Positions 1 to 15,101 of a DNA stretch of 64,000 nt are shown one piece after another (within the stretch, counting starts at the first letter, position 1; every line of letters begins with the position of its first letter). Location of the stretch: assembly GCF_047496725.1 (NCBI RefSeq), contig NC_132972.1:10865001-10929000 (forward strand). Direction: 5' to 3'. The DNA is from Anoplolepis gracilipes (taxonomy: Eukaryota; Arthropoda; Insecta; Hymenoptera; Formicidae). Below the pieces are notes generated by a model, which saw only the letters and a list, made by a program, of their open reading frames with translations, made no database searches and was not told where the DNA came from. The position numbers and the translations under genes are program-made.

Positions 1-671
1 ATTTTTATTTTTAATGTATTAAAAATTAATTCAACATAGAAACATTATTTTTTTAAAAACTTTCAATGGAAACACTTATTTCTATTCACTCTTTAAATAA
101 ATACAATATATATATAGTCGCACATATAAATATGTTATATAAATTCGAAAGAGGGCAAAAATTTAATGTAATTTTAGACATGGACAAAATTTAATTAGAA
201 GACGTTAATTTGATTGTTCGGGAAATAATGGAGAAAATTAATTTGTTTTAGTTTAATCTAATTGTTCTTTTCATTATTTATCATAAGATAAACATTAAAT
301 TTTTTAATTAATACAATTATATTATACATTAATTAATAAACTCTATTATTGTGGCAATATTTTTCATATATTTAATTTGCATTGTTCAAAAATTTCTTTT
401 TTTCAAATTTTATTTAATTATTAATTTATTAATTTTTAAATTATTAATTTATTAATTTTATATTCATTTAAAATTACTTTATTTACTTTAATTCATACTT
501 TAAAATTATTTTATTTATTTATTATTTTAATTATTAGTAAAATAATTTCAATTCTATCATTTTAATTACATAATTTTATAGTTTTACTTTTTTAATATCT
601 TAAAAATTTTTTTTATATTTCAATTATAATATACACAAACGTAATATAATAGTTTCTTATTATTTTTATAA
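1..671. other. AT-rich non-coding spacer
   Basis: Almost pure A+T with runs of ttatt/aatt words and no open frame of note. I see no gene, splice-site pair or transposon end here. Confidence 0.6.
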
Positions 672-1110
672 AAATAATAACCAGTCATTATTTTCCGAAT
701 AATTTGTAACTGTGATTAAAAAAACTCACGGATTCTTGATGCACCGCCACTGTACTGTTGCTACTGCGTTTGTTTCCTAACATCTGCTTTAATCTGTATC
801 CGATTGCTGTTAACTATTTTATGTTCGCGATGATTATTTATCGTACTCCGATGAGGCACTCTAAACAAACAATACAAAAAAATTATTTTCGTAAAAATAA
901 TAGTCACGCATTATTTGTAACATACTGTATAATAAAGACTCTCACCAGATTCGATACGGCACTACTGTTCATTTTCTGTTTTATTCTATATCCGACTACT
1001 ATTTTTTGTCCACTATTTTATGCTTGCGATGATTATTTACACACTTCAATGCGACATGATGTACTGCGAACGAATGGACAGTACAAAAAAATAGGAAAAT
1101 CATCCGTAAA
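672..1110. repeat. Diverged tandem duplication, unit about 220 bp, two copies
   Basis: The segment starting near 672 recurs starting near 894. Shared landmarks in the same order are aataata..gtca..cattatt, a 'ctg' rich middle, 'tatccga', 'ctattttatg', 'cgatgattattta' and a terminal 'acaaaaaaat'. The copies have drifted with small indels. A 130-codon open frame runs across both copies, but it has no family resemblance and the two halves are not repeated in one frame, so I do not call it a gene. It could be an old local duplication or a remnant of a satellite or transposon. Confidence 0.65.
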
Positions 1111-1880
1111 TACTTTCGACACTTCCGATCAGACTCGGTCACACTCGTGAATAGCACGAAACGCGTTAAAAAATATACTCTTTCGACCGATGCCGATCTA
1201 ACGCGATCGCCCATTTACGAATATAAAAAAAACTCATGTATTATCGCGATCAAGCAAATTAAGTAACCCGTCAGAAATTGATTCACTTCCAGTTCGTTAA
1301 ACGTGTCACGTTTTTTCGATAGCGTCAGAATCTCAAAATCATGACGAAATGTGACGCTCGAGCACCGACTGTTACATAAACATCTCAAGCAATGACGTCA
1401 TCCCTCCCTTATGTCCCACGCCCCTGCCTTATCAGAGACGCTGTCTTTGATGAATTCGCGATTTTTGAGATTTCCTTCGAGATTTACAGGTCGCCCGTCA
1501 ATCCCCGGTACTTCTCGTAACGCTATAAAATGCTCGGGATGATCGTCGATCGAGCAAATAGCGTCGAAATACACGCGAGTCATGGCAGTATCGGAACATG
1601 ACGACGAAACGACGAAGCGGAATAGAACGATCTCGAAGCTCGCTAACCGCCACCGATTGCGATAAATGCGTATAGATAAAGTTTGTTTCGAGCTTACGGG
1701 TCGAAGCCACTTCTAACGTGATCTTATACGCGATATTTGCCCAAAATCGACCAAAATCGACGTAAACGACGCGGGGCGATCGCGGACGCTAGACGCGAAT
1801 TGGTGGGCGGTTAAGAAATTTATGATCACGCCGATTCATCCAATTCACGCCGCTACGCGGCGGAAATTGTCTACCTACCT
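1111..1880. other. GC-elevated non-coding island
   Basis: The base composition rises clearly above the surroundings, with many CpG-containing words (cgatcg, gacgcg, cgccgc). A small GC hairpin, arms CGCCGC and GCGGCG around TAC, lies at 1848-1862. An 11-base word 'caaaatcgacc' is repeated in tandem near 1741-1762. Overlapping short frames on the minus strand look like by-products of composition. A regulatory role (promoter or enhancer) is possible but not shown. Confidence 0.4.
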
Positions 1881-4800
1881 ATTCGTAAATATATTTTTGC
1901 TAACGCTTAAAGATTTCTTAGCGATGCTTTATCATTATATGTGTTAAAAGAGAATTAATTACAGCAAAATTATAAATTAATCATATTTATAATCATATTT
2001 ATCGCGATATTTTCTTTCAAAAATCATGATACAAAATATTACCGCGTGATATGGTTTGTGTTAGATTTGGCGCTATATACACATGTATTTGAAAGCTTAA
2101 TCAAAATAAAAGGAGCAAGGATTTTTTCGTCTTAATTAACCGATCACACTTGTAACATTTTTATCAACGCCAAAACATTTACAACTTGAACGCAGTCGTA
2201 AAAATTTCAATTACATATAGAGATGCGAAATTTGATCACGTAATATATTTAATTTCTCATTTCTATGCGAGAAAAAGATTCTTTAATATTGTAACTATTT
2301 ATCAATAAATAATGAGAATATTAATTATTTAAATTAGAATCAATAAATGCTCGATATTATTCGAGTTATGACATGAAAAATATAAAAATATAAATTTATT
2401 AAATTAAAATAATGCAGAAACATGTATTATGATAATATGATAAAGCGAACTTGATCACACCATACATATTAAAGAAACTTGAATTTGACAAATTCAGGAA
2501 TATATGCGCCTTCGGCGAGACATGAGTGTTTTAACGAGAAAATGAGAAAAGCATCATTCTTTCACTTAGGGACAATTAATTTCTCCGGGAAGATTCTTTC
2601 AGAGTTTCGAATTTTATCATATGCAAGCATATGTGTATGTATATGACTTTATTTTTTATGTTTCAATATTCTCTGCTTGTATTTTTCTATGTATAAATAT
2701 ATTTTTATATCGTTGACATGTGCATTAACCATATGTCACACGTATAATGTACGATAATATATTTGCAATGCTTTTTGCAGTTTGTTAATTTTTACTTAAA
2801 TTTTGTAGTTTATTATTAGTAGTAGTATATTAATTGATTTTATTCGTTTATTTATTTCTACATTTGCAAGCAATACTAGATATATATCTATATGTATAGA
2901 AGCTTAATATATAGAATATGCATATATCTATTAAAACTTACTGAGAGAAGATATTTATAATTTATAAATATATTATATATTTTTTTAATTGAAATTTATA
3001 ATTTTTTGGAAATATGACTCGGTAAAAATTTTCTTTTTTTAGGCAATATTTTAGCTCGCCTATATATATACGTATACTTCCCTAATTCTAAATTTTTCAG
3101 ATGATCAAATTAAAATAATATTAGCAAAAAGGTATTATTGTTACAGTTCAGGTAGTCGGTATTAATATATTAAATTCTAGTGTTAGACACAGAAGAAATA
3201 AGATGTAACTATTCTGCTAGTCACACGAATTTGAGATCAATTTTAATTAAGAATGCATTGATATCAAAATTGATGTATTTTTTAATAGAAACTTGTTCGA
3301 TTAATCATAGGTATTTTTTCAGGTTTGTTATATAATGTGAATCAGTCAGTTAAAAAAAATAATTTAAAAAGACAAACAGAATCCTAAATATTATACATGA
3401 TAACATGTTAATAAATAAACTGGAAGCTTTTACACAGACAGTTTTTGTAAAAAACAGAGAAATTACCTATATGTATATATGTACAATATTTTTCTATATT
3501 CGCCAAACAATTTGGTAAACGTTTTGTTCAAAGTCGAGGTAGTGTACTATTTTCTCTGACTAATACTTTAATACTGACGAATACTTTTAACGCGTTTTAA
3601 TCTCGTTACTGAATCGAAACGTTGAGATATATCCGGTATATGGAACGTTGCTATCACTATAGTATGCTATAAACACACATCCCGTGCCAATTTCAGTTTT
3701 AAAAAAAATTTGAAAACTGACGCGGTTTACATCCCTCTTCAATGCACGTTTCGTTTAAGCGCATATAACAAAACGTAGTAACAAAAAAGCTGTTTCATCC
3801 GTATGTCAGTTGAAACAACATGGCGTAACAGCGAGTTAACGACTCGATCGTGAAATGTTCGCAACGTGCTTCGATGTGACGTGCAGATGCACGCACTGTC
3901 GTACGCATTCAAAGAACGGCACTGCACTCGACAGATGAGCAAATAGCAATGCGTATATGTCACGTTATCGTGTTATACTGATTGAAAAGGTAGTACGTTT
4001 TCACAACTTTTGATCAGTAAAATAATTTGCACCAACAGTATTCATTATTATTATATTAAAAGAGCAGAATAAAAAGAGATCTAATCATGGCAATATCGAA
4101 GAATGCAAATAAATGCTCAGTTTAATATGCACAATATTACGAAAAAAATATCAAATTAAAAAGAATATTTATGAATCTTGATTATATCTTTATAAAAAAC
4201 ACTCTGAAACTAAAAAAAAACATAAAATTATAAAAATACATAAAGATTATAGAAATCTAAAGTTTAATTCAGAATTACATATATAGAAATAACAAAGAGC
4301 TAAAATTTTAGAGAAATACAAAAGAATGTGAAGTTTTTTTATATATTAAAATTCACACAGAAATATTTAACAATTGAAGTATCCTTATAAGATTTCAGAT
4401 ATATTGTTTTATTGTACGTGTATACATATACCTATAAAATTTTTTACACTCTCTATTTCAAATTAGTATAATATTTGTCATTATTCGTCGTTTAAAAAGA
4501 GATTAAATTTTCATAGTTTTAGTTTGATAAACTGAATAGCTTTGTCAACAATGAAATACAAATTGAACAGGTGGACTGAAGAGCGTAACAATGATGCGGA
4601 TAATAGCATCAATTAGCCGGTCACTTCGCTGCAAACCTTTACTAATGAAAAGGGCGAGGTTAACGGAAGCGTAATTGTTCACTGCAGTATTAGGTCATTG
4701 TGTGAAAGAAAAAGAAGCACCGAGAGATAACTGCAACAAGGATCGAAATAAAATTTTACGACGAGAAAAAATATTGTTATAAATATAATTCAGAATTCTT

Positions 4801-7400
4801 GATTCACATGTTTTAAATTTAAAATTACACAACTTGACGATACAAAATATTTTTATATTTAAAGCTACACATATATGCAAATAATAACCTAGTTAAGATA
4901 TTGTTTTGAATTGTTTCTAAATATTCTAAAAATTATTATTAAATATTGTTTCTAATATTCTAAAAATTCTACATAGTTATTACTTATAGTATTATAGAAT
5001 TTTTAAACTATTTGATTTCTTTTCAATTTTAATTCTTGAAGTTAATTTCTTTAGATTTTATTAAAATGTATTTATGTGAAATAACAAAATTTAAAATAAA
5101 AAGTAACATATCAATTTTTATCAAAAGCTTTGCAATTTAATTTTTAAAAATTTATTTTTAATCATTTAAAGCTAAAAAGTATCTGATGTTTTTTACTGTA
5201 AAAAAATAACTTAAATATAATATATACATATTCGGAAACGAAATATACAAGAAACTTGAGATTATTTTATATATTTTTTATTTGTCTATTGAAGAAAAGT
5301 TTTACGTTTTGCATGGATTTTGATATCTTTGTTTCTTGCATTACATACGAAGCCGTATGCGTTTATAGTCGTAGGTAACGAAATTTCTCAATCCTTCAAT
5401 ATCTTGCGCTGCAATTGTATCTAAGACAGAGCAATGTCTTTGAATCCCGAATGAAATAGCAACGTCGAGAGATACGTGACACTCAACACAATTTGTATCG
5501 GATCGTCCCGTTTCCTCCCCAGAGGATGGGAGAATGGTCGAGTACAAAATTCACAACACGATCTCTTTTATAGTGTCGATCCCGGGGGAGCCGTTGGTAT
5601 TAAAGATGCATAATTCCCTTGCCGTTGTTTTTTAGGGTTCATTCTCAAACGGAAGGCAAAAGTATTCTGCGCGCAAAAATGTCTGTCGACGTCAAATGGG
5701 AACAACGATGCGGATAAAGTAAACATTTTTACAGATCTCTTTGTCTCAATATGCGAGTCGCGATATACGATCATAACATGAAAAACACACAAAGTATTTA
5801 TTAAGTTCAATTATCGATGAAAGTGATTACACATTAAGATCTTTTCATAATTGCTGATAACTGATAGATTTTTATTTCTGAGTTTATTTTTTTATAATTT
5901 CTACCGACGTTTAAAACGCACAAACTTCTGCAAAATTTGTGTTTGTGATTAAGTAATAATAACTAATTAGTATAAGTATATAATAACAAACAGTATATTA
6001 CGATTTATTACTGTAAGAGATCTCTTCGCCGTTAATGATTAATTACTTACTTATACGTTTAGAGGCAAAATATGTTTATCTTAATTATAACCAATCAAAG
6101 CTTAATTGCGATTGAGAAGGCGAAGTAATTAAATGTTTTCCAGAAAACTGTGAAAATTTATTGTACGCTTGTAGCAGACATTCGTTGCATAATTATTACT
6201 TAAAAATATTAAAAATAGAAAAATAGTATATATTACATTAAAATATATTATATAATATTAAAAATAAAAAAACACATGATATTCAATTATAAGATTCTTT
6301 TAATTCATATTTCATTCTTTAACATCGTCAACCGCTATTACATTTTTATCGGTTGTAATTGTTATTTACTGTCGTTAATATTTTAAGAGCCATACCATTA
6401 CTGGATCAGAATTATCTCGCTGCGATCGAGAAAATAAAAGAGTATACAAATACAAACACAAAATAAATTTCTATTTAGAAGTTTAATGTAGTTGCCTCAT
6501 ACATAAAATTTCTTTCCAATGTATATAAATTATACAGTCGCAGAAACAAGAATTACATTCTAGAACCTTTTCACGAGCGCTAATATTGTACAAATGAGTT
6601 TGTTTTATTTTATAAAGTGTAATATTCATTTTTTCACTAATGTTTTAACTTTAAAATATCAGTGAAAAAAGCACCGATTATGAAAAAAAGAAAAATTTTA
6701 GTGACTGTATAAACGCTAAATGGTAATCCGCATGTTCGCGCGTGTCGAAATATCAAAACAATTACATAATTCCATTTTATCAAAAAACGCTTTTGTATTT
6801 TTTTCAATGATTACTTCTTACGATATCGTTTTTGTGCTTTGTAGTAACATATTGGAACTGCACTGTTAACTTCACCGCATATTTCTTTCGGATTATTTTG
6901 AATATTTGAATATTTTATTATATTAATTTTCATATTATTATGTTTAAATGTATCTGAAATATAAAAAGATTTATCTTAAGACTTTTATTAAAAGATACGT
7001 TGATACTTGTTATTATAATAACTGTTATAATAAGCTATTATAATAAGCTAATTATTTACAGTACCTTTAATAAATTGCAGAAAATAAAAAAAAGTTAATA
7101 TTTACATAATAAGAAGCACATAATAATCTGTTAAAAATATTATATTATATTAATCACTCTGTTATATTTATTATATAATTAAATGAATTAATGTTAACCC
7201 AATATATTTTAAAGGTATTTGTACTATTGGTAAAAATTTTTGTAATTGTGCAATCTCAGTGTCATAAAATATAATATTATGGCAATTTAATATTTATTTT
7301 ATATAAATGTGCGATTATTTTATCATAACCGATAGCAAAGCTAATACATAACGAAAAAATTTCATTTATTTTTATCGGCTAAAGGATAGAGATACTTGCC
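1881..7400. other. AT-rich non-coding DNA, no recognisable gene
   Basis: Mostly A+T with short islands of mixed composition at about 3540-3960 and 5340-5800. Open frames of 60-80 codons in those islands (for example on the minus strand at 5341-5547 and 5568-5810) show no family motif and no convincing splice signals. A short tandem duplication of 'ttgtttcta(a)atattc' lies at 4911-4968, and degenerate 'ttataataa' repeats lie at 7012-7052. Confidence 0.5.
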
Positions 7401-8620
7401 CGAGGTCACACACATGAAAGAATGAAAAATTTCTCTGAAATATTCTCGATATACGATCCGCGGTAAAAATGGAAAACAGTCGAATGAAATTCAGAGGATG
7501 GGCTTCCCGTGAAATCGGATAAGATTGATTCAAGCCGGCGGATTTTTGCAGGGAGAATCAGAAATCGGCTTAAACCCTGATACCTAGCTCGTTTCGATGA
7601 AGAGTGCAAAGTGTGGTACGTGCCTTGCGAGAGAGGCGACCTAAGTATCCTGAAAGGATTCCCAGGATCACGAGAGCTGATACATTTTCGGAATTTTATG
7701 CCTCAGAAACGACAACAGAATTTTCGGTTGCCGCTCGATGAAATTCTATCGAAAAACATATTTCGACTAAAAAAGAAAAATGCATACATTATTTTTCTCT
7801 TAGAATAAAATTCCATTGATATTAAAAGCGTTTAACTAAATTCTTTTTATACAATTTTTTATTATAATAAAAATAAAAAAGATTACAGAAGATAAAATCT
7901 TAAATTATAAATGCTAAAGAAATTTATTTTTCAAATTAAATTGCAATCATATTCTTTGGCTTGAATTTTTTGATACGTTTTATTTTACGTTCGATTACTC
8001 GTATAATTTCAAGCATCTATTAGATCGGTTACAAATACTGGTTACAAATACCAAGTAATCTACCGACACGAAACGGACTCAGTGTCTTTGAATCATGTTC
8101 CGTCTCTCAAAAGCTTCCACAAACTGATAGAGGATTTTGAAACGTGACTTGATTCCGCGTTCTAGTCCCAAGATGCAATCATCGTTTGATCGCAGGCGGA
8201 CGGATTGGGAAGGATTACGAGAGGAATGAACGAAGGATAGTGATCGGGGAAGGAGTTTTAGTCGGGATTGGGGGTGTAGGCCAACAATCACGAACGATTG
8301 AATTGGCCTCTTGAGAGATACCGAGTGGGTCATCTTCTTGCGCGATATCATCTTGTTTTTCTCATATCCTACGTATACGAGCAGGAAGAAGAATCAGGTT
8401 TATACAAGCAGTAACTCATCGTAATCGCTTTCTTCAGTTGCTAGATGGCAATTTCCCTATAGCCGACGGAAGTAGCTTCTCCATCTCTACCGCATATTTT
8501 ACGGCCGTTAAAATCGTTCGAGGATGCAGTAAATGTTTATGTACGAATTTACGAGAAACGCGCGATGTCAGAGAGTACGTAAAATTATGGCGCTACCGTG
8601 ACTAGAATTATTTACATAAT
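7401..8620. other. Two GC-elevated islands, probably regulatory or relict
   Basis: Islands at about 7400-7750 and 8040-8600 contrast with the flanks. Both strands carry unremarkable short frames (65-90 codons) without recognisable domains. I cannot support a gene here. Confidence 0.35.
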
Positions 8621-11434
8621 GACCAACGCTTATATATATATTGGTATATACATATATATTGAAAACTATGAATTTTCCGGACTAGTAATTCACTGTCCGT
8701 TCGTCCGTTCAATAAACCGTCTTTCATTGACAATGTGTTTCCTCTCGTAGACAAAGCTAATAAGCTGTGTAAATAAATAAACAGACATCACAAACAGGTT
8801 TAGTATGCAAGGGATTTAGCAGAAAGTTGTTCAATAGTTAAAGTTCGAAGTAGCCATTGCAATATCAATAACAAATTCTATAGTAAACAACTATCACATC
8901 AGTGAACAAATTTTAAATATAATAATTTTATGTTAAAATCATAATGTAATTCCTATGTAAAATTTATTTAACATAAAAAATTTAACATATAAAAAGAACA
9001 ACAATTAGAGATACATATTTTTTAATATAATTAAAAAATTAAAAGATTATTTGCATGTATGTATCTGTCAAGTCTATATATGTATATATATATAGAACTG
9101 TGCAAATCTTATTCCCGATAAATAAAAATTTTAAAAATCCATTATAATTAATTTAAATAATTAATGTTCTGTTATTTGTAAAAAAAAATGTTAGTTACAG
9201 CATTAATTTTTGTTATTAAATTTTGTACAATTATCTCGGGGAAAAAGCTGATAATACACTGAATTATCTTGTAACAAATATGAATAAATATTTAATAATA
9301 ATAAATGTGAGAATAAAAAGAAATAATATTAAATTCTGTATTTTTGCTGATCCTCCTAAAAGCGACCATTGTAACTAAAATCATTATTTCATAAGATCAT
9401 TATTACATAACTTTTATTTGGTAAAAAAAAGAAGTGTGTATGGCAGATAAAAGTATTGCGTTGTTGGTAGAAAATTCATAGAGAATGAGAAAACTCGCCT
9501 TTGTGGAATATTTCGATATCACGCGGTAATCTTATACGCATGTGTATAATTTTGCCACGATATTTTTACATCTGTATAATTTTACCAATAAGCACTATTT
9601 TTAATGCAACCTGTACGTCCCGTAATATCACGCTTACCATGGCTAGCTTATCTACTCGCCATGACACTGGGTGTACCAAATTTGCATGCACTGTGGGTCC
9701 TATTGTATAACGCGCTGTAACGTCCATTATCTTTGGCGAGTTGTAGCACGTGCCGTTCTGCTTTAATATACTCCCAAATGTAGTATATCGGTGCATAGAA
9801 GATACATATCTAACATCTGAAAGCTACATGCAATCAACATTCATGCAATTGTGTAACATTTGAGAGCTGTTTTTTAAAAAATTTTTTTGTAATTAATGAA
9901 ACAAAAAAAAATATAAATCTTTTCTTATCTAAGTTGTTAAATATTGTTTAATTTGTAAATTTCTAAAAAGTGATTTAAATTGTTGAATCTTACGATTTAC
10001 ATAAAATTTACTTTCTAATTAAATAATAGACATTAAAAAAAATATAACTAGGCAGGCTTATATGTTATAAAAATAGAAAGGAAAAACGATATATTATTAT
10101 CACACATTATTTTGACAGATATAATAAAGTTATAATTAAATTAGCCAATTTTTTCATAACCGGATATTTGAAAATTTTATTTAAGATTATTTCAGCCGAC
10201 AGAAGAGGCAAGGAAAATTGCGGAAAGAGAACATTAAAACAAATGGCGATTTTTCTGGAGTATGAGAGAATGGTCTAGTCTAGATTGAAATGGATACAAT
10301 TCTACACGAATAGAAAACTCTTTGCTATATCTGTTGCTTTACGAGGCTGGAGAACGATTTTATTTATGTATTAGTTCATCACTGAAACGGCCATTGCAAA
10401 AGCGCGGCCACCTGCGACCTACAGCATCCTCTTCCCGTTATTCTTTAAGTATTTATGATAAAGAGCCGTAATATGCAATGGAATCAAAGATCAACGTTTT
10501 TGACGACGGAGAATTTTACAGAAATCGTATCTACTGGTGCAACGATTTTAGATAATGTTTGTGAAACAAAAGATAAAAAATTTATATTGTGGGGAAATGA
10601 TATTTCATATAGAATAGCTATATTGAAACATTCTTAGATTATATGTATAATATAGAACATGTCTTTAACTGATATCTCTTATACTGCAAAACTTGAATCT
10701 GAAGTTATAAAAAATGGATCTAGACGTATTGATTTTAAGATGATTTCGACAATAAATAGCAGACTATTGCAAAGATGAAAAATAAAAGAAATTCTATTTG
10801 CTGTTATATATCATAAATTGAAATGATGAAATTAAAATGCAGTAAAACATCAATTTACAATTGAGAATAAATATGTTCCTTTGTTCTATATCTATATATA
10901 TTTTATATCGATAATAAGGATATCGATTATTTCATGAAGATATTTTTTATAGATATTTTTTTGTAATAATTATAAATTATTTAAATATGAGTGCAGTCAA
11001 CTTATTTTTAAAAAACACTACGATTTGGATCAAGTACATAACTAAATTATGCAACAAAGTTTATGTTTGTTGTAGCTACTGTTGTTTTTCGCGTTGATGC
11101 TACAGTAAATTCGCCTAATAATTAATATTATCGGAAGAAACGGTAGATGATTAATTTGGTGGATCTTACGACTTAACATTTCAAACTCGCAAACTTGCAA
11201 GCGCGAAATTGCAGAGTAAACTTTCTTGCACGCTATCTCAAATTTCAGATGTCAGATTTCTCGTAAATCTTATATGGTGAAAATTTATTGTCTGTTTGTA
11301 GACACTTGTTTCGAAAGGGATTATTATTGTATCGATAATCTTTTAAAACCAATAATATATTAGCATTATTTAAATTTAATGCAAATGGCTATTAATTGTA
11401 TACATATTTCAATTTTTTTTAAAAAGCACAATTA

Positions 11435-11436
<2 letters not shown>
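8621..11436. other. AT-rich non-coding DNA with a small tandem duplication
   Basis: A 30-base duplication centred on 'tgtataattttgcca' / 'tgtataattttacca' lies at about 9539-9597, within a slightly GC-richer patch (9500-9800). A second patch lies at 10200-10450. No gene is supported. Confidence 0.45.

Positions 11437-11483
<47 letters not shown>
11437..11483. repeat. (AT)n microsatellite
   Basis: Uninterrupted AT dinucleotide tract of about 47 bases. Confidence 0.97.
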
Positions 11484-11484
<1 letters not shown>

Positions 11485-14400
11485 TTACATAAATATTATA
11501 TGTTTATCATGTAGAACTCTGTTTCTTAATTTGCTGTCAACGTACTAAAGATGATTACTCAAACGTTAATTACACAGAAAATTAGCTACATCGAAGAGCC
11601 ATCAGCGAAGGAAGATTTCCGGAGCGCACTTAAGGATCCAGATAACGGACAAGAGCAAGATCAAGTAGGTTGTAACGGAAAGCGGGATAATGGATTAAAG
11701 TGTACGTGATGCATTAATGTTGCATCAACATACACACGCTCATGTAGTTACTGTTAAATCGGTGTACATCTCCGAACACTACTAATGTATCGAGCTTTTA
11801 AAGATTTGTTATACAATATTTAAGATAGCCACGTGTGGAATTATTGCAAAAATTTAACAAATCTATCTTACGTGAATCTTTCTTCTCTAATAAAATATTT
11901 TTATTTAAATTTATCGTACTGAGAAAATAAGGAGCTACAGAAATAGCTGTCGCGAGAAGTAATAAATAGCTGCAAGGATAAATAATGATAATTAGATGCA
12001 GCTGTTGCGTCAGCATGTCTAATACATATACATGTATACATATCATTTTATCAACGCGCTTAATTAACATGAAGAATTGGTTGTCAATTACAGTTACTTT
12101 TCAATGTTAAAAAAAATATAAATGCATATGATTTAAAATTATTAATATATATATATAATTAATTTTAGTCATCTAAATTTAATTAAAAATTAATATATAA
12201 ATTTATTAAAGTAAACTGAGTAGAGAAAAAGCTACAATTTAATATTTTTTAAGTCTTAAAAACAAGAAATGTTTTCGATCAATGAGTTCTTACAAAAAAT
12301 ACATACGTACATAGATGTATAATAGGCTATCAGTGATTTCAGTTTTCAGGCATCATATAAAAAAAGATGCATATATTTCATGCTGTATATTGTGCATTAT
12401 TCATGCACAAAAAGTTACTGTACTTTGTAGTAATATATAAATATAAATGTGATTTTTTTTATTTCCTAGTTCGTTCACAAGAAATAATAATAACGCCGCC
12501 AGGTTGAAATTAAAGAACGAAATTTCTTTCCTGCTGGCGATTTTCGTTCCAGAGGCCGGAAGTTTCGTTATTCTTAGAAATTCTTAAGCTTAAGAAGCTT
12601 AACCTTCTTGATCAAGGTTGTGCGCGTACACGAAGAGGACACTCACGCCTCGGGGATTAAAGTGAGGAAGAAAGACCGTTGTTACATCTTGTAGACCGCA
12701 CAAGAAAATGTAATTTCACCTATTAAGTACCAACAAGATTGTTTGGCCCCGACCTTTTAACCACCCGTAGATTTTCCGCCGTAAACACAGAAAGCGATTT
12801 AACAGCGGGCTTTTCCACGCTTCGTTGTGATTTCAACCGAGAACTTCCATGTGTTTTCTTTACTATCCGTTCTAGCCGTAATTTTCTATTTCTGTCGGAG
12901 CAGGATTACGCGTAGCCGAGCAAAAATACTTGGCAATATGTTCTGATTTAAGTCACATAATAATATCTCAATAAAACTTGTTTATTGTTTTTTATTAGAC
13001 ATTGGATATAAAGTGTCAACATTTCATGATAATTATCTTTATATTTAACTGTATTTATTAAAAAGTTCTTAGTCTAGAATGTTTCACACACACACATACA
13101 AACATACGTTACTTCATAAAATGAAAAGATCAAATTCTTGTTGATAAAAATCAGGTCAAAATTTGTCAAAGAATCTCTAAAAAAACTTTACGCGATGTTC
13201 TAATTAATGTTTCAATTAACGTTTGCGGAGCAAGCACTGCGAAACACTGTATACTGACGTGATAAGGCAAAGAAAATATAAACTAGTACTACTCTCTCGT
13301 AAATATCTCGCGCGCACCAAACGAATATGAGTAATAAATAAGGATCTTCGTCCATCTTGCACCTTTCATCTTCCATCCAATGTTCTCGTAGAACGATAGT
13401 CATGTTAAACTTTAGGTTGATGTTTCTGGCCATACTACTCTATGCGTTACAGTGAATATTTACAGTGAACCAAGCTCATTCGTATACACGAATATTTACG
13501 ACGACGTCTTGGTGATTCCCATATTTTTTCTCCGTATTATGCGATCCGCTATTTCTACATTTCTACATTTCTACACATTTCTCTTATTCTAGTGACGCGT
13601 ATAACAGTTTGATCCCGATTGTATATATATATATGTATTTATATATATTGCATAATATTTTTCTTTTTTTTTGAAAAAGATTTTTAGATAGAATTTACAA
13701 AAGAGAAATATATTTTTTTATAAAGATGATAATTTTTTCTCTCTTTTTCTTTTACTCTTTCTCTCTAAAAGAGATATTTAAGAATCTGACAGTTAGTAAA
13801 TTTTAATTAAAAAATTCGATTCCATTATAAACGTACAATTTCAAATTATTAGCAAATATTTAATATTGATAACAATTAATTAATAATTAATCATAAATAG
13901 AAATTTAATTGTTTAACAATATCTATTTGTACATAATACAATAATCTAAAAGATACAATTACTTTCTATCTATAATCAGGCAATTATAAAGCTGAGAAAA
14001 ATCGAATAAGTATTGGCAACCCAATAAATGCAGCAAAGATTTTTAATATTCTCGGAGCAGCAAAACAAGAATAACCAACGAGACAAATGTGACAGGCAAA
14101 GCATGCAGAGAAATTGTTGATTTGCGTGAGTGCATTCACACCATGTCATTATTGCAGCACACTGTACGAGAGGATAAATAGTAGGCAGACAGATAAAAAT
14201 GTATGCTTGTACATACACAGTTACGTGTGGTGGCCAGTAAACTGGCCGCGCACTCGTAAAATGCGGCGATCGCACGACCGTCATAAAGATTTCCCATCGT
14301 TGGTGGGGTCTACGTCGGTAGGGCGGTAGAAATTCCAGGGGATGATAGTGGGGCTGAGAAGTGTACCTCGTGGACTGGTGGCGGTGCGATAGCCCCGTCT

Positions 14401-14812
14401 GTCCGTCTCACCCTTTACATCTCGTAGCCACGCCGCGTACGTAAAGGGATCGGTATTTATGGTACTGTTACATTGATTCGTGTTAAGCCGCCGGTACTTG
14501 ACCTTCTACAGCGAAGTATTCATCACTGCGCGACCGCGAATGAATTTCCTGCACCAACCTTTTAACCTGTAACAAGTCCGTTGTGACTCGTAGATATAAT
14601 AATAGATTTTATTGGCGCAGTTAAGCATATATTATATATAACGCAAAAGTATTTATTTAAATCTTTATATTCTAAGTGCGATTAGACACGAACAAAATTA
14701 ACTCGCTTTATTTATCTCTTTCCCTCTCTCTCCCTGTCTCTCTCTCTCTCTCTTCTTCTCTTTTTTTCTCTATTTATATAAATAAAAAATAATATAGAAT
14801 TATATATATACT

Positions 14813-14816
<4 letters not shown>
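11484..14816. other. Non-coding DNA with three GC-elevated islands
   Basis: Islands at about 12480-12920, 13210-13620 and 14150-14600 stand out from AT-rich DNA. The third contains a tight inverted repeat (GGCCAGT, loop AA, ACTGGCC) at 14232-14247. A short 'atttctac' tandem repeat sits at about 13550-13582, and a TC-rich tract at 14716-14770. Open frames of up to about 100 codons in these islands are unrecognised and overlap on both strands, so I treat the islands as possible cis-regulatory DNA. Confidence 0.4.
12591..12606. repeat. Perfect 16 bp palindrome
   Basis: TTCTTAAG followed directly by its reverse complement CTTAAGAA. A second small inverted repeat (AACCTT ... AAGGTT) follows at about 12610-12629. 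Confidence 0.9.

Positions 14817-14870
<54 letters not shown>
14817..14870. repeat. (AT)n microsatellite
   Basis: Uninterrupted AT tract of 54 bases. Confidence 0.97.
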
Positions 14871-14875
<5 letters not shown>

Positions 14876-15101
14876 TATATATGTAATTTATTTAAGTAGG
14901 TACAAAAATAAAAGTGAAGTAGAATGAAAATGACAATGTCATGACAAATGACAAAAGCATAAATCTGTCAAAGAAATTGTCGCAGAAAGAAATTATGCAA
15001 ACCTAGATTGTGTAAGAAAGAAAAGCTTCTTACTTTTGTTAGATGGAAACCTGGCAGAACAAGAGAGTGCTTTCCTGAAATAATTGAAATATCTCTTACA
15101 G

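Noticed and set aside
758..1150. 130-codon plus-strand open frame
   Set aside because: It runs across the two halves of a diverged tandem duplication, has no known domain, no ATG at its upstream end and a composition like translated non-coding DNA.
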